Below are positions 25,801-38,300 of a stretch of DNA of 64,000 nucleotides, piece after piece. This stretch comes from Sipunculus nudus (Eukaryota > Annelida > Sipuncula > Golfingiida > Sipunculidae). The notes beneath the pieces are model-generated. The model ran no database searches and was not told where the DNA came from. It saw nothing but the letters and a program-made list of their open reading frames with translations. The stretch is taken from assembly GCA_026874595.1 (NCBI GenBank), contig CM049313.1, positions 60,932,659-60,996,658 of the forward strand. Reading direction: 5' to 3'. Within the stretch, counting starts at the first letter, position 1; each line of letters begins with the position of its first letter. Position numbers and translations under genes: made by a program.

Positions 25801-28800
25801 TTACTAATTACAGTAATGCTTCATTCATTTACCACTAATGAAGTCACGAAATTCACCAACCACCAGAGGGTCCAAGGCTGGATGTTTACTTAATTTATCT
25901 TGGTCACTTACAACATTTGCCACAAAGTGGTGAATGACAAGGGTCTTACTCAACTATGGTGATTCACCCTGAGCCTTTACAGCCCACGATCAGGCGCGGA
26001 TCAAGGATTTTTTGCAGGGAGGGGTGAACAGTGTCATGCATAAAAATTGTCTAAAGAAAAAGGTTGTTGGTTGTGAGTAGGGGAAGGGGGGGGTTCTCGA
26101 CCCCTAAAACCCCTCAGGCCTGAAAATACATGATAAAAATTTACAATAATTTTTCGGTATTTGCTAACCAGCTTTATTAAACATATTTTTTGGCACAACA
26201 GGTGTCATAGTATACCCCGGACAATTAATCCCCCCCCCCTTTAAGAATATGCCCCCCATCTTTAGCAACATATACTGACACTTGGCAAGCAACTATTGTT
26301 TCTTCCATCTATCATCTTCAGAAACAATATTTTTCACCAAATATTGGGGCCAATATGTTGAATCTCTCTTGAGAAAAGAGCATTAATTTATTTTCAGAAA
26401 GGGGAAGGTAGGTGGAGCCACCTGTCTAGTTTACAAGAAAATTTTTAAAGATGGATAGGCATGCCAAATTTAAGACCAATACCTTGAACCACTCCTGAGA
26501 TAAGAACAATTTCACCCAAAGCACATGGACAGATGGATGCCAGGCCAAAACAATAGCAGATGGCGCCACCATTCATGAGTACAAGATTTAGGTGTCCAAG
26601 ATCTATACACATTTTCAGGCCAATAGGGCAAATCACTCCTCAGAAAAGGGCATTAATTTATTTTACAAAAATAGAAGGTAGGTGGCGCCACCTTACATGA
26701 AACCTTTCCAAGATGGATGGACAAGCCATATTTCAGACCTATACCTTGAACCACTCTGGAGATATGAGCAATTTTCACCCAAAGCAAATGTACAGACTGA
26801 CGCCACACCAAAACGATTGCAGATGGCACCAATAGTCTTCAGTACAAGATGGAGGAGTCCATGCAAGATCTATTGATATGCACAAATTCAGGCCAATAGG
26901 GCAAATCACTCATCAGAAAAGGGCATTAATCTGTTCTACAAAAATGGGAAGGTAAGTGGCACCATGTGTCTGGTTTACGAGAAAAATTTCAGAGATGAAT
27001 AGAAATGCCAGATTTCAGACCAATACCTTGAACCACTTCGGAGATATGAGCAATTTCCACTGAAAGCACATGTATAGATTGAGGCCACACATATACCATT
27101 ACAGTTACACCACTAGTTTTGAATACAAGATTGAGGTATTCAAGAACAATGGACATGCACAATTTCAGCCAAATCTGTCCATTTGTTTTAGATTTATAAT
27201 GCTCACAGTACTGTCAAGTCAAAATTATGGGTGATCAAAAGGCCCAAAAACAAGAAAAGGACAGAAGGTGGCGCCATCTGTCTTCTGCAGAAGACAAAGC
27301 TTTCCAAAATCTTGAGGCAATTTGATTTTTGGACCAATCAATGCATCCCTTATTGAGATATTTATGATTTTGTGTGATTTTCACCATATATGGCAATATT
27401 CAAGGTCAAAGCCACTCTCATAGGGAAGGTCATGACCCCAATTTAAATATACATCATCCCATAACCCATGTCAATGTATATGTATAATATGAAAGAAATT
27501 TGTCCATTAGTTTTTTACTTATAATGCTCATAGTTCTGTTAAGTGGCAATGATGGGGGCATTAAACGGCACTAAAACAAGAAAAGGATACTAGGTGGCGC
27601 CACCAGTTTCTGGTAAATGACAACATGTTTGGACACTACCCAAGATCTTCAATCAAGTTGATTTTTGGATCAATCCATGCAAGATATCTTGAGATATTTA
27701 AGAATTTGTGTGATTTTCCCCTAAAATGGGCTTATTCAAGGTCAAGGTCACTCTCCTAGTAAAGGTCATGACTCCTTTTTTAAATAAGCTTCATCCTCTC
27801 ACCCATATCAATGCACATGTCAATTTTGGTAAAGATCCGTAAAATATTTTTTTAGTTATTGCCTCAAAATGAAATCTCTGCGGCGGCAGCACAACCATGC
27901 TTAAACCCTAGTTCCGGACTTTGTCTGGGGATACAATTAATGATCATCTCTAAAACTTGTACTCAGCTGTAAATCACTCTTCCAAACACCAATAATTGTT
28001 GTATTGACACTGGTATTTTGTAAAAGAGTTCAGTTATACAAAACTTAAATATTATATAAAACAAGAAAACAATTAATATTGCTGATATCTGCTTTAAATT
28101 TGTTTGGATTTACATACAAATGTAAAAGTTTTACCATACTCATTGATACCTGTAAGTCTTACTTAAACATCTGAGTTATTTCTGTAGCTGCCATTTTGCA
28201 TAGCTAGTCAGTGCAGAGGGACCAGTAGACCACTTGCCTATGAAATACCATAGGTAGATCAAATGCAAAGTTTATGAGGTGGTTCTAAAGGAGACATATA
28301 TCTACATCTATAGTCATTGTGTACATCATTCAAATATGGTCTGTTTGAAGCCTAAAGAACATGGGTCATTTGAGATGTGACAGATGATAATGTCTATGAT
28401 CAGTAACCATGCTGTACAAGAATTACATGTCATTATTACAATAATAACCATGCACCAGTTGATGTCACAGCTTCACGGCCTCAAACATTTTACCTGAGAG
28501 CGTAACAAGAGTCTCTGTAACCCTGTCCAAGGTGTGGTCCCTCAGGTTATGATTATTGTTGGCTCTGACAAGGATTGATGTAAATTAAAAAATAACATTC
28601 ATAAATAGGTACAGCAAACCAAAAAAATTTTAGATTATTAATTTGAACTGCTCTGAATATGTCACAAGGAAATTGTATCAGTAGAGCCTGTCAGTTTATC
28701 AACAGATTAAAATGGAGCTTCAATACAAGTGTTGGAGCTAGACATCTAGCCCTTTGGTTGGCCTCACTTAAAAAATGTAATACTTCTATAATTACACACT

Positions 28801-29283
28801 AACGCCTATGGTACCAAGAAGTGGATCCAGGGGAGGGTCCAGACCCCCCCTTTTTTTAGCAGCTGCAAACTTTTAAGAGTTTAAGACCCAATTTTTTGGT
28901 TTTGACCTGGTGACCCTTTTTTAGGCTTTGTCATTAGTCCTCCAGGGTTGGACCCCTGCTTTTCCTAAATCCTGGATCTGCCCCTGGTACTACTAGATCA
29001 CTGATGACCCTTAAGTTATAACAATATTTTTTCTTATTAATAATTTCAGTTACCTCTCTTTGCTGATATCCTGTCTAAATTTTACTGAAAACTAACCATA
29101 TGCTAACGATAAATATCAACATTCTGTCAGTATACAACTCTAATTATATAGATAATCTATCTTTAAGAATGACACTGACATTTGCATCCTATAAACAGCC
29201 AGAAAAAAACAAAAATATTGTTATATCCTTTAGAAATATCTGATCCATTAGAGGCTTTCAGTAACTAACACACCAAATACTGG

Positions 29284-29345
<62 letters not shown>

Positions 29346-32300
29346 GCATTAATATCATTTGGCTAACTACACTTGAATTCATCTGTCATAATGCCAACTA
29401 AACAACACATGACTCAAAGCTGTCATGATCTGTCTGCTGTCCAAAAGCCATACCATCCGTCTGTCAGCTTGAAATATGCTGACTAAGCCAGTAAAAGTCT
29501 GAATGAACAGTAAGCACACAGCCAGGGGTGCACTTACTTGTCAGACTTTAGCATTGCTATTTTACTCAATTAGTCAGATTGTGACAGATTAAATTAAATA
29601 AATAAATGAGAAAAGTTGATAAAATAAAACAGGTGAATAAATTAAACAAATAAAATAAAATAAATAAATAAATGGCCCTTAAAGGTATGGAGTAAAACAA
29701 TTTTCTGGAGCTACCATTAATAAGAGCCCACTGCAGCCATCAAACAGATGCTAGTTAAACTGACTGCAGCAACCTGGGGCAGGATTCAATGAACTGTAGA
29801 CTGCAGCACAAACAATGCTTGTTAGGTTGTTATGACCTGATATCATCAATAATACGAACCACATATCACCAACTGATGTCAGTTAGGTCTCACCAACACT
29901 GGCCTGCCAAGTACTGCTATGCAGCTGTTTTCTTCCTATCTGCTTTGACTGTTATTTCTGTTTTATGGCCGTGACAGCTCACTGACAGGCTGTGGCAGCT
30001 AATTGTGATGCTGTAAGCCCTTCGTGATGCATTAAGATACAGTGTTCTATTAATCAAATAAAATACTGAACAGATAAGAAAATGCCAGCCACTGACCTGA
30101 CATGTAAAAACTAGAGAAAAGACAGGTTCAAAATTAAAGGCGTGACTAAAATCAGATTACAATCAGGTCTACTGTCCCTTTTTTTAGGGGGTAATGATTC
30201 CTGTCTGTCTGTGTAGCATGGCAACCCTCATAATCAGACTAATTTCATAATTAGCTTAAGCTTAATTGATTATGATAAATAAGTAAACTTTCAGTTTAAG
30301 TGGCACAAGCCAAATGGACCAGTAGCTTATATTACCACACATTTGGTGCACTTGGGATGAGGGTTCAAATCTGACAGAGGCATCTTCATCAAACAAAATA
30401 TATTTACAAATTTTCACTTTCTGTGCCAATCAAAGTAATGTTAAAAATATATATACAATTTAAAAAAATATACTATATATGATTTACAGTAGACATAAAA
30501 AAACATTATAGTCACAATTTCTCAAAGTAAAGGCAAATCTACCTTTGGGGGGACATTTATGGGGAAAAAAGGGCACAATTTTTACAGAGATGGTTTGCAT
30601 TACAGACTTGTAGTCCAATTACATCATATTAAACTGTATCATGCTATCTACAAAGTGTGAAGCATCACTGATGTTGTGGAGAGGCGTAAAGCATCCTCTG
30701 TGAAGGTTTTACATAACAAAGACTAGTAGTCCCATTACATGAAACTACACCACCTTAGGTTAGATATATACACTAAGTAACATATCACTGATATTTTGGA
30801 TAGGACTAAATTCCTCATCACCTCTGATCGTTTGCCCTGTGCTGACCTCCAGAGTCTACTCTCTATGGCTTGTTCCTGGACACGTTTAACTTCACAATCA
30901 TCCAGGAATTTGTTTAACATGTCTGCTTTCCAGCCCTCCATGCTGAGATAAGATAAGAGGTTGATAATGGCTTAACAGTCAGGCAATCACCCCAGTCAAG
31001 TTGCCCTGAGTATACAGGTATATGGCATATCAACACAACGATTCCTGGTACAGGAGCATAAACACAGACTTTGTAACGTGGCTAGCCGGGTGTTTCCAGG
31101 TTAAGTATATCCTCCAATTTCCAAGCTGTATATATATCACTGTGTACATAAATATCACTTTCTTTTATTTATATGTTCACATAAACCTATTTCTTTTCCT
31201 TCTTGATGCAATCAGCCTGGCAAGCCTGTTTTTCCACTATGGAAATTGCTGAACTTTATGGATCTCTTTTCTTATAAAACAATAAAATTTGGAGCACTGA
31301 CTCACAGTTTCAATGTAAACACATTCCTCTCTGAATGACTGGATCTAAACTAATAAGTCTATATATATATGTATATTGGCCCCAATTAGTAAGTTTTTAT
31401 CAAATACAATAATTTTGTTTCTTTGTTGTTTTTACACAAGGATATCCCTTTTAGAACTGCTGCCTTCAACAGAGCAGGGCCATTTTTCATTTGTTTATGT
31501 TCCATATATTTGTCATATAACATTTATTTCTTTTAATTCAGAACATTCTGTTGCTTTATACATGCATATGTTGTATTCTTCTTGATTTTAAAATGACCGC
31601 GTGCTGTATTTATTTCCTTATTTCTTCAATGAATCATAAACTCAATTGACAGTAATTCAAATGTTTTGAAGGTTGCAAAAACTGGTCTAATGCATGCTGT
31701 TCAAGCAGTAGAAAACTGTATGAGAGACTGCAATCAGTATACACACTTCAGCATCTGGTCCAGCCATGTTAAAACTGTTCTGCCAAAACCTGGAAAAAAC
31801 TTTTAATGCTGTATCCTTGACTTAAGTCTGTAAATGTTGTACACTTTTCTACATGACCAAGTGGAGAAAATTCCCAAGGTATCCAAGTTCTCCAAGTTTT
31901 GAGACTCCTTCCATTGGCATATAAGTTAAGAAAGCAGCTACAAATTCCTGACAGCCATACAACATGTGTTGTACACAGTGTTGGACCCTCACACTTTACG
32001 GCTGAGATAAACATTTATACATTCATACCCCAAGTCAACCAGTTACAACGCGACTGGGGGTGGTTACACAACTACACCTACAGGATGAGTGTGGGCAGTT
32101 AGTTGGGCGTTAAACAGTTTGGCTTAAAGTACTGGGAATGAGTGACAATGCTAAGGGTCACAATCACATAGTGATGAATTCTATATTTGTCCAGATTGGT
32201 CTGTTTGGTTTACTTATGGTAATGGATTCTCAGCTGCTTTAGATTACTCGCTTGATGTGTTGCTTATTTATAAGTGGCAAATCTGCTTTCTCACTGAATG

Positions 32301-35300
32301 TGAATGGGCACTGAGTATCTGAATGGATTGGATTATTTATGTTAGTTTCAATGCAAGCTGGCTAAATTGGCTTAAATATTACTTGTTTCTCTGACAGTGT
32401 GGATACAATTTGATGTCTTGTTCAATGCTATTCACCAGTCAGGGGAAGGTTTTATTGCTCTGTAGGGATTCTACTGATCCTCACATTAGATACACAAACA
32501 CAAACAATGAGACAAACAGCCTGACACACACATACACAACCACACCTGCCTAGAATGACATAAACACACACACACAAACAAACAAGTATATAAAACACAC
32601 TGCAACAGCAAATTATCACATTCACTGATAATGAAATTACACACATTGGTAAATAAAATGCTTTTTAAATGAACAATAGTACCCGTAACAATACATGTAT
32701 TTGCCCTGGAATAATAGCATGTGGCAGGTTTGTTGACACTGATTGCTAATTGTGTCCAAACTTCCTTATGGTCTCTGACAGAATTAACAGAGTTTTGCCT
32801 AGATAATATGAATTTAAAAATATATTACTTGAAAATGGAACCAGTTCAAATAAATATGGAAAAAGACCACTAATTAATTAACACAATGCAACATGATTAA
32901 ATGATCAAAGAATACGCATACACACGAGCATTACACACATAAAGGACAAATTGAAAAATGTGGGCTCAGGTGAATGCATTTTGTTAGAGTAATATCTGTG
33001 AATTTTTTAAAGAGTGCATCTATGTTTCCAGACACCAATATACCACAGTACCTGTTTTCCTCTAAAGCACATATATTCATCAAAAGCTATGTTCCCCAGT
33101 GGGTATATACCCTAGTACCTGGATTCCAGTAAAAAATTGATCTGATATTATAATGATTACAAATAATATAATAAACAACGTGTCATGAAGAAAGCATCAG
33201 GAGTAAATCAGTAGCAAAATGATATGATGATGCAAAATGAAGATATATATGCATAGCAGGACAGGATGATATTTATAACCCTAATTTTTGTTCACACAAT
33301 GTGGCACCTACAATACAGTCATAGCATAACAGGTAGTGGTTACTGGGGAAACACAGGACCGAGGGACATTAGAACGAGGGAATATAGGTACCAGGGCACA
33401 TAGGTACCAGGGCACATAGGTACCAGGGAACATGGGGTGAACGCCATATTTTGCATATGCCAGCTTTGGTTTTGCTGGGCAAAATCCAACACAGGCAGAA
33501 AGAGACAAAGGTACACAATCACAATGAGATCAAGATTTTAAATTGTTAATACCAAGTTGAACATTATAGACTCCCGGATTTCAAATGAATACTGATAAAA
33601 CTTGGCAACCAGGCTGTGGTTCAACTCAACAAACCAAAATTTTTTCTATATCTGTAGTCTTACACTTGTTTTTTGGTTGGTTGTGTATGGTAATTAGTTC
33701 TGTGAGCCCCAGAAAATATGTTTTCTTTACTAAACACTAGAGAGAAAAAAGGAGTACTAGAACTACTCAAGGCAACTAGTACTCAAGTTAGAATAACTCT
33801 CACTGAGTACTCAAGTAAGAAACCAGGAATTGAGTACTCATGGAGGCCTACATTTTAGGGCATTTAAGCAGTTATTTATGTATAGTTGTTAATTTTGCTT
33901 GTAAATCTAATTTATCACTGATAAATATGAATAAGATGTTCCTGCATATTACCATGGCACAGCAACTATTCACATGCATTACCAGTTAAGTTAAATATTG
34001 CTTACTTTAGTCATACTTACTTTCTTGTAGACAGCACATGCAGCAAATAAGAAAATAAATACATAAGATTCCCTTTTTATGATTTTTTTTAAATAATGGG
34101 TTCCCATGCAGAGTACTGTCATGGTAATGAGAAAACTCCTCAAGGAACCAATAACCAGTGCTCAAGTCCAAAAGCTGCTACCCAATACAGCCCAACCAGA
34201 CACTCTAGCCATCAGAGGAAGTGGTTTAGATAAGAATGTAAATTGTTTAACTACCTCGACGTCGTTGATCTTCTTCATTGCAAAGTGGGCGAGTCTAAAC
34301 AGGACGTAAGTCCTCCAGAGGGAGAACTGTGTGACGGGGTTCCCCTCCCCCTCGATGGTCAGGTTATCAAGCCGACGTAGACCTGCCAGGCCGTTCAACT
34401 GCTGAAGACTGTGGATGTTGGTAGAATTGAACACAAGGGTCTGTAACAGAAACGAGGGTCTGATCAGGAGATACGTCATGGCCTGGTGCTTTAGAAAAGT
34501 GACACAAGAGTTACAGCTACGTTCACTTAACCATCTGCAATTGCCTGCCATGGATTCATAACAAAGACATGCATGCATATTCACCAAGAAAGTAAGAGCA
34601 ATTACAGTGGGAAAGAAGAAAATTCTGATTCAGAATTGTGAAAATGTCACATTAATAATGACTTGAAGGAATTTAGCTGTATCAAAGCACAGCAGTTTAA
34701 GGACTGGTTTCCAGATCCACATATGCCTAATTTGTACCTGTCCAGAGCTGAGGCCTGGTGACTTCTCATGAATACAGAGCCTCAGAAATTCCAATTTCTT
34801 GATGATAAGTTATGGGTTCTGGATAATTCTTAGTAATGAAATTGTTTATTATCATCAGTTTAAATCTCTTGAAAACAATATCCTTTTAGAAGTTACCTGA
34901 TGCTATAAACACCTAATTAAAGCTATCTTATAACCTGAGATACTGGTCTGATACATGACAAAAAATCAATTAACCATCACTAGACTGCTATTTTTACAGT
35001 CAGTTATAGTTGGCAGATCAATACAGGTTTGCTGAGCAGCTGTTCATGCAATATATTTGAATAGATTACTCTCTGGAGGATTCCCCCCCCCCCCCACCCC
35101 ATGTTTTTTGTCTTTAGTGTCATAACTGGCCAACAGGGGTCTCCACATGATATGGAGAAGAAATCTTGAACACACTTCTCCACACATTTCCTTGACCTGC
35201 ATGGTCCTGATTAACCTTTTATTCTTAAATCAGAATTTGTGTAAAGGGACATAATCAGGAGCAATATTGATCCTATTCTTTCATACTACCAGTTTTGCTG

Positions 35301-38300
35301 TTTACATAGGTTTCCCAGCAAAACCATTCCAGGACTTGGTCTCAATTCCTCACATACAACTGTTAAATACAGTGAAACCTGTCTAAAGCGGACAGTCAAG
35401 GGACTCAATCATTTTGTCCTTAATAGTAAGGTGTCCTTATTAGGCAGGTTGACCTTGGTTGATAACTGAGGGATTATAAATTAAGACAACGAACAGCTGC
35501 AAGAACGTGTTTATTGTATTATATTGGATTTCATGTATATATACAACATATTCATGCACACATCATGCATTCAATATTCATATACAAACTGTGATAATTT
35601 TACCCATCTCAAGAAGTGAACAATATAAGGAGAAAAGTCTATGAAGACATCCGTAAAAACAATGTTCATATACTCGCGTACGCTCTTTTTCGCTGATTCA
35701 CTAAGTCGAATAAGCTTTACTTTCTTAGATAGCATAAGTTCCCACTCAGGAGTACGGGTGGTGCCACCGTGCGGCATTGCCAAAAACCCTCCTTGTTCAG
35801 CTGTCCAAATGCGATCATCTCAAAGATAATGACAACGTTGATAATGCGACGATTTTAATGGCTAAGAACCTGGGAACATTCGTTTTTATAGGTGAATGAA
35901 GCTTTAGCCTAACATAAACTTTCTTTGATGATGGTTGTTTGGTTTGATTTGCTTTAATGTTGAAAGGACCCGAGATTGAAAGAACCCCGAGGAACTTGTG
36001 CACGGCGGCCTAGTACAAACAGCTATGGAGCAAGCAGATGTTCGACACTGAGCAGATCAGTTTAAGATATACTTAGCAAAACCGATAAATTAATATCAAA
36101 CAGCCTGCTATAAGAATGTGGCTAATTTTACAGTTAGATATTGCGTGGTGAGATCAGGGGCGCATGGGTAATCGGTAACCGTTTAATCAATTTAATGACC
36201 CTGCGGTCGAGCGAAAAATATGCAGCTTCGCAACGCGTGAATGATCAACCGTGAAATAAAGTGACACGATGTTTACCGCTTCATATTTGCTGTGTTTAAC
36301 TTAGGGAGCACATCACACCGTGTCATGAGCGCCGATACACATTAAGGTAACAATTTGGGATTGCATAATCCTTTGTGTTCCAGTCCCGGGAACAGCAACA
36401 GTACCGGTGGTCTTTGATGTTGCCCTTGGCGAGTGATCAGTGTCCCCCGGAGGTGAAGTATCGTGTCGGCATTTGTCAGGTTCATTTACTCTTAGAATGG
36501 TGGTTTGAGTTGAAATCTGCTGTCCCCTGTCTGCAGTAGTGAGGTGTCCGCCTTACAGAGGTTCCGCTTATACATTACATTTAGGGAATTTTGAAGGGAC
36601 TTAACTATCTCGTCCGTTATAGCCAGTTGTCCGCCTAAGTGAGGTGTCCGTTAGATCAGTTTTCACTGTACATTGTTAGAGCCCTGCAGTCTGTTAACCA
36701 TAACAAGGCTGCCTGACCGGAAGTCGGATTAAGAGAGACGACACATGGTGTTTCAGCCAGCAGGAACATGCATTACAGATTTTGAGCCAATGAAGTCAGG
36801 GCATCTCCTGATTGGCACTTGTTGTGGCGTCGCGCAGCACACGGCCCAATGCACTGTGTTTATGATGATACCGGAGATCGCGCCTGGTTCACTGTTATAA
36901 CACTCCTTTACAGTAGTAAGCAAATGGTTTAAAGGCAAAATTTTGGCAGGTACATATTTTTTTAAAGGGAAGAAGCTATTTTTTGTGTTAACTCAACATG
37001 CTTTATAGATGATTGGGCCCCTTTAATTATCATGTACACCTCTCAGAAATTCCAGGTGATTATTAAAAGAACCACTGGACACATAATTGTTCAAACATTT
37101 AGGAAAACTTAACACATTACATTTCCATTTCCTCAAGTCTTTTCATTGTATTGTGGAGTTTTGTCCAAATTATACATTTTTTTCTAATTTCTTTCTGTAG
37201 ATTAAAGATTAAGCTTGTTCCAACCAGAGGAAACAATTAGTCTAAAAAGATAATTTGTGACAGATGCTTTTCTTTTATTTGCAGTGAATAAATTAGAATC
37301 TCTGGTAATCATATAGAAGGAAACCAATACCCTCCCTTATGAACAGATTTAGTTAAATAATTAAATAAATGAGTTTATTAAACAGACAGACTAAAGTGAT
37401 GGAAAAGGACAATGATCACATGTATAAACAATCACATGAATCAGATGGTGATTTAATGCTGATGTAATCATATTCTGAAAAAAAGTCTTTAAAAAGTCAC
37501 AAAGTACTGAATTAAACTGTCTGGACTTGATGAACTGTTTTATTGCATACTGGCAGGTTTGAATACATTTATTTCACTCAGATGCAGATCAGAACCATTA
37601 AAACTAAAGTTATAGCTAAACACTAATGGGCTTCACATGGTAAAATGGAATATATATATTAGAGAGCAAAGACCTCTGGTGAAGACTAGGAAATTTAGTG
37701 TACAAGCCTGGATCCTACATTGAAATTTTACTTTTCATCATTTCAGGCCTTTTCCTGGTCTCAAGAAACCATCATTATATCTACAACCATTTGATTATCA
37801 TAGATTTCACAATCTATAACATGATCATTTCCTCTGCATGTCAGTAATGCCATCATTCCTTTATCTAAATACTAAAAAAAAAGGAATAATAACAATAATT
37901 TTAATATCAACTGATAAAAAATCTTACCTGTACACTAGGGAAGCGAGCCCTGATTTTATGAAGTTGTTTGACAATATCATCAAAGTCAATGAACTTGAAA
38001 CATATGGTAGTCACAGCACCAGCAGCTTGTACACCCCAGTTCTTATCAAGAGAGTCCAGGGCCCCTGACCCATACAAACTCAGGGTGTCACCCTCTAGCT
38101 CTGCCAAGTGGTCACTAGGTGTACTAGCCTGACTTCGACCTGGAGCTCTGGAAAATAAAGTCTTTATTAATTTAATTATCCCTTAATAAATACAGCCAGA
38201 CATGATTATGAAATGCAAAAAACACTTTTGCTGATTTGATGATGCTGGTGGGCGGCTTTTTATTTGACTTTTTACCATGAATATAGTGTAAATATCATAA

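Larger units (their letters stand above)
19277..34254 (-). other. 15-kb LRRC49 intron, repeat-rich
   Basis: It holds, in order: (AT)n(GT)n at 19831-19872, the ATTAAATTATCAC minisatellite, a poly(C) tract at 21412-21427, (AAT)n at 23278-23311, a TIR transposon at 23772-25184, tandem repeats at 26.2-27.9 kb, a small foldback element at 28811-28990, (AT)n at 29285-29338, a candidate exon at 30822-30942, and GTACTCAAGT-rich sequence near 33750-33850. No independent gene was recognised. Confidence 0.7.
34441..37927 (-). other. LRRC49 intron with nested repeats
   Basis: It holds a poly(C) tract at 35084-35096 and a dispersed-repeat copy (35228-37020) split by a TA-flanked transposon. 37020-37927 shows nothing notable. 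Confidence 0.75.

Noticed and set aside
30340-30385. B-box-like GGTTCAAATCTGAC
   Set aside because: No convincing A box or cloverleaf; a similar loose match near 53310. Not called as tRNA.
32452-32646. Cysteine/valine-rich 64-codon - frame
   Set aside because: Arises from ACACAC-rich low-complexity sequence.
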